This document shows, one piece after another, positions 10,788 through 22,679 of a DNA stretch of 28,105 bases. Position numbers and translations under genes: made by a program. Position 1 is the stretch's first letter. Each line of letters starts with the position of its first letter. Source of the stretch: Saccoglossus kowalevskii (taxonomy: Eukaryota > Hemichordata > Enteropneusta > Harrimaniidae); the NCBI RefSeq assembly GCF_000003605.2, contig NW_003117667.1, positions 1 to 28,105 on the forward strand, written 5' to 3'. The notes beneath the pieces were generated by a model. That model was not told where the DNA came from and searched no databases. It worked only from the letters and a program-made list of their open reading frames with translations.

Positions 10788-11860
10788 TAGTGCCATAGTT
10801 CTATATCGTGCTGGGCTAGTGTCATAGCTCCATATCGTGCTGGGCTAGTGTCATAGTTATATATCGTGCTGGGCTAGTGCCATAGTTTCATATCGTGCTG
10901 GGCTAGTGCCATAGTTCCATATCGTGCTGGGCTAGTGCCATAGTTTCATATCGTGCTGGGCTAGTGCCATAGTTCCATATCGTGCTGGGCTAGTGCCATA
11001 GTTCCATGTCGTGCTGGGCTAGTGCCATAGTTCCATATCGTGCTGGGCTAGTGCCATAGTTCCATATCGTGCTGGGCTAGTGCCATAGTTCTATATCGTG
11101 CTGGGCTAGTGCCATAGTTCCATATCGTGCTGGGCTAGTGCCATAGTTCCATATCGTGCTGGGCTAGTGCCATAGTTCCATATCGTGCTGGGCTAGTGCC
11201 ATAGTTCCATATCGTGCTGGGCTAGTGTCATAGTTCCATATCGTGCTGGGCTAGTGCCATAGTTCCATATCGTGTTGGGCTAGTGTCATAGTTCCATATC
11301 GTGTTGGGCTAATTCCATAGCTCCATACCGTGCTGGGCTAGTGCCATAGTTCTATATCGTGCTGGGCTAGTGCCATAGTTCCATATCGTGCTGGGCTAGT
11401 GCCATAGTTCCATATCGTGCTGGGCTAGTGCCATAGTTCCATATCGTGCTGGGCTAGTGCCATAGTTCCATATCGTGCTGGGCTAGTGTCATAGTTCCAT
11501 ATCGTGCTGGGCTAGTGCCATAGTTCCATATCGTGTCGGGCTAGTGTCATAGATCCATATCGTGCTGGGCTAGTGCCATAATTCCATATCGTGCTGGGCT
11601 AGTGCCATAGTTCCATATCGTGCTTGGCTAGTGTCATAGCTCCATATCGTGCTGGGCTAATTCCATAGTTTCATATCGTGCTGGGCTAGTGCCATAGTTC
11701 CATATCGTGCTGGGCTAGTGTCATAGCTCCATATCGTGCTGGGCTAATTCCATAGTTCCATATCGTGCTGGGCTAGTGCCATAGTTCCATATCGTGCTGG
11801 GCTAGTGCCATAGTTCCATATCGTGCTGGGCTAGTGTCATAGCTCCATATCGTGCTGGGC
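10788..11860. repeat. Duplicated block D2, second copy
   Basis: This is the partner of 2669-3741. At 11281 the expected ATCATG anchor unit reads ATCGTGTTGGG, followed as usual by TAATTCC. This is the state found in module B, so the position looks like a hybrid or converted anchor. Confidence 0.83.
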
Positions 11861-12904
11861 TAGTGCCATAGCTCCATATCGTGCTGGGCTAGTGTCATAG
11901 CTCCATATCGTGCTGGGCTAGTGTCATAGTTCCATATCATGCTGGGCTAGTGCCATAGCTCGATATCGTGCTGCACTAGTGTCATAGCTCCATATCGTGC
12001 TGGGCTAGTGTCATAGTTCCATATCGTGCTGGGCTAGTGCCATAGTTCTATATCGTGCTGAGCTAGTGCCATAGTTATATATCGTGCTGGGCTAGTGCCA
12101 TAGTTTCATATCGTGCTGGGCTAGTGCCATAGTTCCATATCGTGCTGGGCTAGTGCCATAGTTTCATATCGTGCTGGGCTAATGCCATAGTTCCATATCG
12201 TGCTGGGCTAGTGCCATAGTTCCATATCGTGCTGGGCTAGTGTCATAGTTCCATATCGTGCTGGGCTAGTGCCATAGCTCCATATCGTGCTGGGCTAGTG
12301 TCATAGTTCCATATCGTGCTGGGCTAGTGCCATAGCTCCACATCGTGCTGCGCTAGTGTCATAGCTCCATATAGTGCTGGGCTAGTGTCATAGTTCCATA
12401 TCGTGCTGGGCTAGTGTCATAGTTCCATATCGTGTTGGGCTAATTCCATAGCTCCATATCGTGCTGGGCTAGTGCCATAGTTCCATATCGTGCTGGGCTA
12501 GTGCCATAGTTCCATGTCGTGCTGGGCTAGTGCCATAGTTCCATATCGTGCTGGGCTAGTGCCATAGTTCCATATCGTGCTGGGCTAGTGCCATAGTTCT
12601 ATATCGTGCTGGGCTAGTACCATAGTTCCATATCGTGCTGGGCTAGTGCTATAGTTCCATATCGTGCTGGGCTAGTGCCATAATTCCATATCGTGCTGGG
12701 CTAGTGCCATAGCTCCATATCGTGCTGGGCTAGTGCCATAGTTCCATATCGTGCTGGGCTAGTGCCATAGTTCCATATCGTGTTGGGCTAGTGTCATAGT
12801 TCCATATCATGCTGAGCTAATTCCATAGCTCCATATCGTGCTGGGCTAGTGCCATAGTTCTATATCGTGCTGGGCTAGTGCCATAGTTCCATATCGTGCT
12901 GGGC
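11832..12904. repeat. Duplicated block D5, first copy (37 units)
   Basis: This is shared with 15080-16094. Both copies carry the GATATC unit ending CTGCAC, which is otherwise CTGCGC, and TTCTA with CTGAGC. The first copy has two more units (12267-12324), so the offset falls from 3248 to 3190 bases across that point. Confidence 0.85.
12267..12324. repeat. Two-unit insertion/deletion between D5 copies
   Basis: A GCTCC unit and a GTGTC unit are present here and absent at the matching place in the second copy (before 15515). The length difference is exactly two units. Confidence 0.85.
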
Positions 12905-13253
12905 TAGTGCCATAGTTCCATATCGTGCTGGGCTAGTGCCATAGTTCCATATCGTGCTGGGCTAGTGCCATAGTTCCATATCGTGCTGGGCTAGTGTCAT
13001 AGTTCCATATCGTGCTGGGCTAGTGCCATAGTTCCATATCGTGTTGGGCTAGTGTCATAGTTCCATATCGTGCTGGGCTAGTGCCATAGTTCCATATCGT
13101 GTTGGGCTAGTGTCATAGATCCATATCGTGCTGGGCTAGTGCCATAGTTCTATATCGTGCTGGGCTAGTGTCATAGCTCCATATCGTGCTGGGTTAATAC
13201 CATAGTTCTATATCGTGCTGGGCTAGTGTCATAGCTCCATATCGTGCTGGGCT
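12789..13253. repeat. A1 higher-order repeat copy, truncated
   Basis: The CTGAGC anchor at 12789 begins the A1 order, including the two-unit duplication allele and the TTAATACC unit near 13195. The block stops after the following GCTCC unit; the expected TTATAT unit is missing and different sequence begins near 13254. Confidence 0.75.
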
Positions 13254-13571
13254 AGTGCCATAGTTCCATATCGTGCTGGGCTAGTGCCATAGTTCCATAT
13301 CGTGCTGGGCTAGTGTCACAGCTCCATATCGTGCTGGGCTAGTGCCATAGTTTCATATCGTGCTGGGCTAGTGTCATAGCTCCATATCGTGCTGGGCTAA
13401 TTCCATAGTTCCATATCGTGCTGGGCTAGTGCCATAGTTCCATATCGTGCTGGGCTAGTGTCACAGCTCCATATCGTGCTGGGCTAGTGTCATAGTTCCA
13501 TATCGTGCTGGGCTAGTGCCATAGTTCCATATCGTGCTGGGCTAGTGTCACAGCTCCATATCGTGCTGGGC
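13254..13571. repeat. Array stretch without a long-range partner, TCACAG units
   Basis: Eleven units for which I found no long dispersed match. Three units carry T9C (TCACAG), starting at 13311, 13456 and 13543, five and three units apart. This variant is seen nowhere else in the window. Confidence 0.7.
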
Positions 13572-14209
13572 TAGTGTCATAGCTCCATATCGTGCTGGGC
13601 TAATTCCATAGTTCCATATCGTGCTGGGCTAGTGTCATAGTTCCATATCGTGCTGGGCTAGTGCCATAGTTCCATATCGTGCTGGGCTAGTGCCATAGTT
13701 CCATATCGTGCTGGGCTAGTGCCATAGTTCCATATCGTGCTGGGCTAGTGCCATAGCTCCACATCGTGCTGGGCTAGTGTCATAGCTCCATATCGTGCTG
13801 GGCTAGTGTCATAGTTCCATATCGTGCTGGGCTAGTGCCATAATTCCATATCGTGCTGGGCTAGTGCCATAGTTCCATATCGTGCTGGGCTAGTGTCATA
13901 GCTCCATATCGTGCTGGGCTAATTCCATAGTTTCATATCGTGCTGGGCTAGTGCCATAGTTCCATATCGTGCTGGGCTAGTGTCATAGCTCCATATCGTG
14001 CTGGGCTAATTCCATAGTTCCATATCGTGCTGGGCTAGTGCCATAGTTCCATATCGTGCTGGGCTAGTGCCATAGTTCCATATCGTGCTGGGCTAGTGTC
14101 ATAGCTTCATATCGTGCTGGGCTAGTGCCATAGCTCCATATCGTGCTGGGCTAGTGTCATAGCTCCATATCGTGCTGGGCTAGTGTCATAGTTCCATATC
14201 GTGCTGGGT
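13572..14209. repeat. Duplicated block D6, first copy (22 units)
   Basis: This is shared with 22680-23317 (offset 9108). The markers are CTCCACATC followed by CTGGGC (not CTGCGC), CATAATT, TAATTCC with TTTC, and the rare GCTTC unit near 14104. Confidence 0.85.
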
Positions 14210-14963
14210 TAATGCCATAGTTCTATATCGTGCTGGGCAAGTGTCATAGCTCCATATCGTGCTGGGCTAGTGTCATAGTTCCATATCGTGCTGGGCTAGT
14301 GCCATAGTTCCATATCGTGCTGGGCTAGTGCCATAGTTCCATATCGTGCTGGGCTAGTGCCATAGCTCCATATCGTGCTGGGCTAGTGTCATAGCTCCAT
14401 ATCGTGCTGGGCTAGTGTCATAGTTCCATATCGTGCTGGGCTAGTGCCATAATTCCATATCGTGCTGGGCTAGTGCCATAGTTCCATATCGTGCTGGGCT
14501 AGTGTCATAGCTCCATATCGTGCTGGGCTAGTGTCATAGCTCCATATCGTGCTGGGCTAGTGTCATAGTTCCATATCGTGCTGGGCTAGTGTCATAGCTC
14601 CATATCGTGCTGGGCTAGTGTCATAGCTCCATATCGTGCTGGGTTAATGCCATAGTTCTATATCGTGCTGGGCTAGTGTCATAGCTCCATATCGTGCTGG
14701 GCTAGTGTCATAGCTCCATATCGTGCTGGGCTAGTGTCATAGCTCCATATCGTGCTGGGCTAGTGTCATAGCTCCATATCGTGCTGGGTTAATGCCATAG
14801 TTCCATATCGTGCTGGGCTAGTGCCATAGTTTCATATCGTGCTGGGCTAGTGCCATAGTTCCATATCGTGCTGGGCTAGTGCCATAGTTCCATATCGTGC
14901 TGGGCTAGTGTCATAGTTGCATATCGTGCTGGGCTAGTGCCATAGTTCCATATCGTGCTGGGC
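14152..14963. repeat. Duplicated block D4, first copy (28 units)
   Basis: This is shared with 20416-21227 (offset 6264, 216 units). It includes a GGCAAG unit boundary (14236) and a run of four GTGTC/GCTCC units between two TTAATGCC units. No difference was seen by eye. Confidence 0.84.
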
Positions 14964-15079
14964 TAGTGCCATAGCTCCACATCGTGCTGCGCTAGTGTCA
15001 TAGCTCCATATAGTGCTGGGCTAGTGTCATAGCTCCATATCGTGCTGGGCTAGTGTCATAGCTCCATATCGTGCTGGGC

Positions 15080-16094
15080 TAGTGTCATAGCTCCATATCG
15101 TGCTGGGCTAGTGCCATAGCTCCATATCGTGCTGGGCTAGTGTCATAGCTCCATATCGTGCTGGGCTAGTGTCATAGTTCCATATCATGCTGGGCTAGTG
15201 CCATAGCTCGATATCGTGCTGCACTAGTGTCATAGCTCCATATCGTGCTGGGCTAGTGTCATAGTTCCATATCGTGCTGGGCTAGTGCCATAGTTCTATA
15301 TCGTGCTGAGCTAGTGCCATAGTTATATATCGTGCTGGGCTAGTGCCATAGTTTCATATCGTGCTGGGCTAGTGCCATAGTTCCATATCGTGCTGGGCTA
15401 GTGCCATAGTTTCATATCGTGCTGGGCTAATGCCATAGTTCCATATCGTGCTGGGCTAGTGCCATAGTTCCATATCGTGCTGGGCTAGTGTCATAGTTCC
15501 ATATCGTGCTGGGCTAGTGCCATAGCTCCACATCGTGCTGCGCTAGTGTCATAGCTCCATATAGTGCTGGGCTAGTGTCATAGTTCCATATCGTGCTGGG
15601 CTAGTGTCATAGTTCCATATCGTGTTGGGCTAATTCCATAGCTCCATATCGTGCTGGGCTAGTGCCATAGTTCCATATCGTGCTGGGCTAGTGCCATAGT
15701 TCCATGTCGTGCTGGGCTAGTGCCATAGTTCCATATCGTGCTGGGCTAGTGCCATAGTTCCATATCGTGCTGGGCTAGTGCCATAGTTCTATATCGTGCT
15801 GGGCTAGTACCATAGTTCCATATCGTGCTGGGCTAGTGCTATAGTTCCATATCGTGCTGGGCTAGTGCCATAATTCCATATCGTGCTGGGCTAGTGCCAT
15901 AGCTCCATATCGTGCTGGGCTAGTGCCATAGTTCCATATCGTGCTGGGCTAGTGCCATAGTTCCATATCGTGTTGGGCTAGTGTCATAGTTCCATATCAT
16001 GCTGAGCTAATTCCATAGCTCCATATCGTGCTGGGCTAGTGCCATAGTTCTATATCGTGCTGGGCTAGTGCCATAGTTCCATATCGTGCTGGGC
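15080..16094. repeat. Duplicated block D5, second copy (35 units)
   Basis: This is the partner of 11832-12904 without the two-unit segment. It contains module B at 15515, the GTACC, GTGCTAT, CATAATT and GCTCC units, and the CTGAGC anchor at 15979. Confidence 0.85.
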
Positions 16095-17428
16095 TAGTGC
16101 CATAGCTCCATATCGTGCTGGGCTAGTGTCATAGCTCCATATCGTGCTGGGCTAGTGTCATAGTTCCATATCGTGCTGGGCTAGTGCCATAATTCCATAT
16201 CGTGCTGGGCTAGTGCCATAGTTCCATATCGTGCTGGGCTAGTGTCATAGCTCCATATCGTGCTGGGCTAATTCCATAGTTTCATATCGTGCTGGGCTAG
16301 TGCCATAGTTCCATATCGTGCTGGGCTAGTGTCATAGCTCCATATCGTGCTGGGCTAATTCCATAGTTCCATATCGTGCTGGGCTAGTGCCATAGTTCCA
16401 TATCGTGCTAGGCTAGTGCCATAGTTCCATATCGTGCTGGGCTAGTGTCATAGCTCCATATCGTGCTGGGCTAGTGCCATAGCTCCATATCGTGCTGGGC
16501 TAGTGTCATAGCTCCATATCGTGCTGGGCTAGTGTCATAGTTCCATATCGTGCTGGGCTAGTGCCATAGCTCGATATCGTGCTGCGCTAGTGTCATAGCT
16601 CCATATCGTGCTGGGCTAGTGTCATAGTTCCATATCGTGCTGGGCTAGTTCCATAGTTCTATATCGTGCTGGGCTAGTGCCATAGTTATATATCGTGCTG
16701 GGCTAGTGCCATAGTTTCATATCGTGCTGGGCTAGTGCCATAGTTCCATATCGTGCTGGGCTAGTGCCATAGTTTCATATCGTGCTGGGCTAGTGCCATA
16801 GTTCCGTATCGTGCTGGGCTAGTGCCATAGTTCCATATCGTGCTGGGCTAGTGTCATAGTTGCATATCGTGCTGGGCTAGTGCCATAGTTCCATATCGTG
16901 CTGGGCTAGTGCCATAGTTCTATATCGTGCTGGGCTAGTGCCATAGTTCCATATCGTGCTGGGCTAGTGCCATAGTCCCATATCGTGCTGGGCTAGTGCC
17001 ATAGTTCCATATCGTGCTGGGCTAGTGTCATAGTTCCATATCGTGCTGGGCTAGTGCCATAGTTCCATATCGTGTTGGGCTAGTGTCATAGTTCCATATC
17101 GTGCTGGGCTAGTGCCATAGTTCCATATCGTGCTGGGCTAGTGTCATAGTTCCATATCGTGCTGGGCTAGTGCCATAGTTCCATATCGTGTTGGGCTAGT
17201 GTCATAGATCCATATCGTGCTGGGCTAGTGCCATAGTTCTATATCGTGCTGGGCTAGTGTCATAGCTCCATATCGTGCTGGGCTAGTGTCATAGTTATAT
17301 ATCGTGCTGGGCTAGTGCCATAGTTTCATATCGTGCTGGGCTAGTGCCATAGTTCCATATCGTGCTGGGCTAGTGCCATAGTTTCATATCGTGCTGGGCT
17401 AGTGCCATAGTTCCATATCGTGCTGGGC
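16066..17428. repeat. Duplicated block D3, second copy
   Basis: This is the partner of 6902-8264. It directly follows the end of D5 (16094), overlapping it by one unit. At 17429 the order switches to a TTGCATATAG unit and module B. Confidence 0.87.
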
Positions 17429-17921
17429 TAGTGCCATAGTTCCATATCGTGCTGGGCTAGTGTCATAGTTGCATATAGTGCTGGGCTAGTGCCATAGTTC
17501 CATATCGTGCTGGGCTAGTGCCATAGCTCCACATCGTGCTGCGCTAGTGTCATAGCTCCATATAGTGCTGGGCTAGTGTCATAGTTCCATATCGTGCTGG
17601 GCTAGTGTCATAGTTCCATATCGTGTTGGGCTAATTCCATAGCTCCATATCGTGCTGGGCTAGTGCCATAGTTCCATATCGTGCTGGGCTAGTGCCATAG
17701 TTCCATGTCGTGCTGGGCTAGTGCCATAGTTCCATATCGTGCTGGGCTAGTGCCATAGTTCTATATCGTGCTGGGCTAGTGCCATAGTTCCATATCGTGC
17801 TGGGCTAGTGCCATAGTTCCATATCGTGCTGGGCTAGTGCCATAGTTCCTTATCGTGCTGGGCTAGTGCCATAGTTCCATATCGTGCTGGGCTAGTGTCA
17901 TAGTTCCATATCGTGCTGGGC
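17342..17921. repeat. 20-unit block shared with 25871-26450
   Basis: Both copies carry TTGCATATAG, module B, and the rare CCTTATCG unit (17848 and 26377). The one difference seen is GCTCAATAT at the TAATTCC unit near 26161. A third, overlapping match is 17487-18037 to 27060-27610 (offset 9573). Confidence 0.82.
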
Positions 17922-18414
17922 TAGTGCCATAGTTCCATATCGTGTTGGGCTAGTGTCATAGTTCCATATCATGCTGGGCTAATTCCATAGCTCCATATCG
18001 TGCTGGGCTAGTGCCATAGTTCTATATCGTGCTGGGCTAATTCCATAGCTCCATATCGTGCTGGGCTAGTGCCATAGTTCTATATCGTGCTGGGCTAGTG
18101 CCATAGTTCCATATCGTGCTGGGCTAGTGCCATAGTTCCATATCGTGCTGGGCTAGTGCCATAGTTCCATATCGTGCTGGGCTAGTGCCATAGTTCCATA
18201 TCGTGCTGGGCTAGTGTCATAGTTCCATATCGTGCTGGGCTAGTGCCATAGTTCCATATCGTGTTGGGCTAGTGTCATAGATCCATATTGTGCTGGGCTA
18301 GTGCCATAATTCCATATCGTGCTGGGCTAGTGCCATAGTTCCATATCGTGCTTGGCTAGTGTCATAGCTCCATATCGTGCTGGGCTAATTCCATAGTTTC
18401 ATATCGTGCTGGGC

Positions 18415-19226
18415 TAGTGTCATAGTTCCATATCGTGCTGGGCTAGTGTCATAGCTCCATATCGTGCTGGGCTAATTCCATAGTTCCATATCGTGCTGGG
18501 CTAGTGCCATAGTTCCATATCGTGCTGGGCTAGTGCCATAGTTCCATATCGTGCTGGGCTAGTGTCATAGCTCCATATCGTGCTGGGCTAGTGCCATAGC
18601 TCCATATCGTGCTGGGCTAGTGTCATAGCTACATATCGTGCTGGGCTAGTGTCATAGTTCCATATCATGCTGGGCTAGTGCCATAGCTCGATATCGTGCT
18701 GCGCTAGTGTCATAGCTCCATATCGTGCTGGGCTAGTGTCATAGTTCCATATCGTGCTGGGCTAGTGCCATAGTTCTATATCGTGCTGGGCTAGTGCCAT
18801 AGTTATATATCGTGCTGGGCTAGTGCCATAGTTTCATATCGTGCTGGGCTAGTGCCATAGTTCCATATCGTGCTGGGCTAGTGCCATAGTTTCATATCGT
18901 GCTGGGCTAATGCCATAGTTCCATATCGTGCTGGGCTAGTGCCATAGTTCCATATCGTGCTGGGCTAGTGTCATAGTTGCATATCGTGCTGGGCTAGTGC
19001 CATAGTTCCATATCGTGCTGGGCTAGTGCCATAGCTCCACATCGTGCTGCGCTAGTGTCATAGCTCCATATAGTGCTGGGCTAGTGTCATAGTTCCATAT
19101 CGTGCTGGGCTAGTGTCATAGTTCCATATCGTGTTGGGCTAATTCCATAGCTCCATATCGTGCTGGGCTAGTGCCATAGTTCCATATCGTGCTGGGCTAG
19201 TGCCATAGTTCCATGTCGTGCTGGGC
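18415..19226. repeat. Duplicated block D8, first copy (28 units)
   Basis: This is shared with 26480-27291 (offset 8065). The diagnostic rare unit is GCTACAT (18628 and 26693), followed by an ATCATG unit, the GATATC unit, and later TTGCAT and module B. The match ends where 19227 has CATTTCG and the partner does not. Confidence 0.85.
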
Positions 19227-19429
19227 TAGTGCCATAGTTCCATTTCGTGCTGGGCTAGTGCCATAGTTCCATATCGTGCTGGGCTAGTGCCATAGTTCTA
19301 TATCGTGCTGGGCTAGTACCATAGTTCCATATCGTGCTGGGCTAGTGCTATAGTTCCATATCGTGCTGGGCTAGTGCCATAGTTCCATATCGTGCTGGGC
19401 TAGTGCCATAGTTCCATATCGTGCTGGGC

Positions 19430-20009
19430 TAGTGTCATAGTTGCATATCGTGCTGGGCTAGTGCCATAGTTCCATATCGTGCTGGGCTAGTGTCATAGTT
19501 CCATATCGTGCTGGGCTAGTGTCATAGCAACATATAGTGCTGGGCTAGTGTCATAGTTCCATATCGTGCTGGGCTAGTGCCATAGTTCCATATCGTGCTG
19601 CGCTAGTGCCATAGCTCCATATCGTGCTGGGCTAGTGTCATAGTTCCATATCGTGCTGGGCTAGTGCCATAGTTCCATATCGTGCTGGGCTAATTCCATA
19701 GCTCCATATCGTGCTGGGCTAGTGCCATAGTTCTATATCGTGCTGGGCTAGTGTCATAGTTCCATATCGTGCTGGGCTAGTGCCATAGTTCCATATCGTG
19801 CTGGGCTAGTGTCATAGTTCCATATCGTGCTGGGCTAATTCCATAGCTCCATATCGTGCTGGGCTAGTGTCATAGTTCCATATCGTGCTGGGCTAGTGCC
19901 ATAGTTCCATATCGTGCTGGGCTAATTCCATAGCTCCATATCGTGCTGGGCTAGTGTCATAGATCCATATCGTGCTGGGCTAGTGCCATAGCTCCATATC
20001 GTGCTGGGC
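19430..20009. repeat. Array stretch without a long-range partner
   Basis: Twenty units with no long dispersed match seen. It has a unique unit reading GCAACATATAG (near 19527), a consensus unit ending CTGCGC (near 19600), and three TAATTCC/GCTCC units (near 19690, 19835 and 19922) without the usual ATCATG or GTTGGG unit before them. Confidence 0.65.
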
Positions 20010-20473
20010 TAGTGCCATAGTTCCATATTGTGCTGGGCTAGTGCCATAGTTCCATATCGTGCTGGGCTAGTGCCATAGTTCCATATCGTGCTGGGCTAGT
20101 GTCATAGTTCCATATCGTGCTGGGCTAGTGTCATAGATCCATATCGTGCTGGGCTAGTGCCATAGTTCTATATCGTGCTGGGCTAGTGTCATAGCTCCAT
20201 ATCGTGCTAGGTTAATGCCATAGTTCTATATCGTGCTGGGCTAGTGTCATAGTTCCATATCGTGCTGGGTTAATGCCAGAGTTCTATATCGTGCTGGGCT
20301 AGTGGCATAGCTCCATATCGTGCTGGGTTAATGCCATAGTTCTATATCGTGCTGGGCTAGTGTCATAGTTCCATATCGTGCTGGGCCAGTGCCATAGCTC
20401 CATGTCGTGCTGGGCTAGTGTCATAGCTCCATATCGTGCTGGGCTAGTGTCATAGTTCCATATCGTGCTGGGT
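20010..20473. repeat. A3 block, third partial copy (16 units)
   Basis: This matches 2147-2610, including the ATTGTG, GCTAGG, CCAGAG, TAGTGGC and rare GGCCAG (20384) units. The anchor end of the block is missing, so the copy begins inside the higher-order unit. Confidence 0.82.
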
Positions 20474-21227
20474 TAATGCCATAGTTCTATATCGTGCTGG
20501 GCAAGTGTCATAGCTCCATATCGTGCTGGGCTAGTGTCATAGTTCCATATCGTGCTGGGCTAGTGCCATAGTTCCATATCGTGCTGGGCTAGTGCCATAG
20601 TTCCATATCGTGCTGGGCTAGTGCCATAGCTCCATATCGTGCTGGGCTAGTGTCATAGCTCCATATCGTGCTGGGCTAGTGTCATAGTTCCATATCGTGC
20701 TGGGCTAGTGCCATAATTCCATATCGTGCTGGGCTAGTGCCATAGTTCCATATCGTGCTGGGCTAGTGTCATAGCTCCATATCGTGCTGGGCTAGTGTCA
20801 TAGCTCCATATCGTGCTGGGCTAGTGTCATAGTTCCATATCGTGCTGGGCTAGTGTCATAGCTCCATATCGTGCTGGGCTAGTGTCATAGCTCCATATCG
20901 TGCTGGGTTAATGCCATAGTTCTATATCGTGCTGGGCTAGTGTCATAGCTCCATATCGTGCTGGGCTAGTGTCATAGCTCCATATCGTGCTGGGCTAGTG
21001 TCATAGCTCCATATCGTGCTGGGCTAGTGTCATAGCTCCATATCGTGCTGGGTTAATGCCATAGTTCCATATCGTGCTGGGCTAGTGCCATAGTTTCATA
21101 TCGTGCTGGGCTAGTGCCATAGTTCCATATCGTGCTGGGCTAGTGCCATAGTTCCATATCGTGCTGGGCTAGTGTCATAGTTGCATATCGTGCTGGGCTA
21201 GTGCCATAGTTCCATATCGTGCTGGGC
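20416..21227. repeat. Duplicated block D4, second copy
   Basis: This is the partner of 14152-14963. It follows the A3 partial copy, overlapping it by two units, and leads into the homogeneous stretch that carries the two 30-bp units. Confidence 0.84.
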
Positions 21228-21343
21228 TAGTGTCATAGTTCCATATCGTGCTGGGCTAGTGTCATAGTTCCATATCGTGCTGGGCTAGTGTCATAGTTCC
21301 ATATCGTGCTGGGCTAGTGCCATAGTTCCATATCGTGCTGGGC

Positions 21344-21373
21344 TAGTGTCCATAGTTCCATATCGTGCTGGGC
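21344..21373. repeat. 30-bp unit (1-bp insertion, GTGTCC)
   Basis: One extra base lies near unit position 6. The same insertion recurs two units later at 21403. Confidence 0.95.
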
Positions 21374-21402
21374 TAGTGCCATAGTTCCATATCGTGCTGG
21401 GC

Positions 21403-21432
21403 TAGTGTCCATAGTTCCATATCGTGCTGGGC
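21403..21432. repeat. 30-bp unit (1-bp insertion, GTGTCC)
   Basis: This has the same inserted sequence as 21344-21373, separated by one normal unit (21374-21402). A local duplication of 59 bp would explain both. Confidence 0.95.
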
Positions 21433-21548
21433 TAGTGTCATAGTTCCATATCGTGCTGGGCTAGTGCCATAGTTCCATATCGTGCTGGGCTAGTGTCATA
21501 GTTCCATATCGTGCTGGGCTAGTGCCATAGTTCCATATCGTGCTGGGC

Positions 21549-22679
21549 TAGTGCCATAGTTCCATATCGTGCTGGGCTAGTGCCATAGTTCCATATCGTG
21601 CTGGGCTAGTGTCATAGTTCCATATCGTGCTGGGCTAGTGCCATAGTTCCATATCGTGTTGGGCTAGTGTCATAGTTCCATATCATGCTGGGCTAATTCC
21701 ATAGCTCCATATCGTGCTGGGCTAGTGCCATAGTTCTATATCGTGCTGGGCTAGTGCCATAGTTCCATATCGTGCTGGGCTAGTGCCATAGTTCCATATC
21801 GTGCTGGGCTAGTGCCATAGTTCCATATCGTGCTGGGCTAGTGCCATAGTTCCATATCGTGCTGGGCTAGTGTCATAGTTCCATATCGTGCTGGGCTAGT
21901 GCCATAGTTCCATATCGTGTTGGGCTAGTGTCATAGATCCATATTGTGCTGGGCTAGTGCCATAATTCCATATCGTGCTGGGCTAGTGCCATAGTTCCAT
22001 ATCGTGCTTGGCTAGTGTCATAGCTCCATATCGTGCTGGGCTAATTCCATAGTTTCATATCGTGCTGGGCTAGTGTCATAGTTCCATATCGTGCTGGGCT
22101 AGTGTCATAGCTCCATATCGTGCTGGGCTAGTGCCATAGTTATATATCGTGCTGGGCTAGTGCCATAGTTTCATATCGTGCTGGGCTAGTGCCATAGTTC
22201 CATATCGTGCTGGGCTAGTGCCATAGTTTCATATCGTGCTGGGCTAATGCCATAGTTCCATATCGTGCTGGGCTAGTGCCATAGTTCCATATCGTGCTGG
22301 GCTAGTGTCATAGTTGCATATCGTGCTGGGCTAGTGCCATAGTTCCATATCGTGCTGGGCTAGTGCCATAGCTCCACATCGTGCTGCGCTAGTGTCATAG
22401 CTCCATATAGTGCTGGGCTAGTGTCATAGTTCCATATCGTGCTGGGCTAGTGTCATAGTTCCATATCGTGTTGGGCTAATTCCATAGCTCCATATCGTGC
22501 TGGGCTAGTGCCATAGTTCCATATCGTGCTGGGCTAGTGCCATAGTTCCATGTCGTGCTGGGCTAGTGCCATAGTTCCATTTCGTGCTGGGCTAGTGCCA
22601 TAGTTCCATATCGTGCTGGGCTAGTGCCATAGTTTAATATCGTGCTGGGCTAGTACCATAGTTCCATATCGTGCTGGGC
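21549..22679. repeat. Duplicated block D1, second copy
   Basis: This is the partner of bases 1-1131. The single differing unit seen is at 22622, which reads AGTTTAATATC where the first copy has AGTTCTATATC. The match stops at 22679, and the next unit (22680) begins a different duplicated block, so a block junction lies at 22679/22680. Confidence 0.85.

Larger units (their letters stand above)
21228..21548. repeat. Homogeneous two-variant stretch with 30-bp units
   Basis: Eleven units built almost only from the consensus and its GTGTC form, often alternating. Two of them have an extra base (GTGTCC). The low variety suggests recent local expansion of one or two units. Confidence 0.75.
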
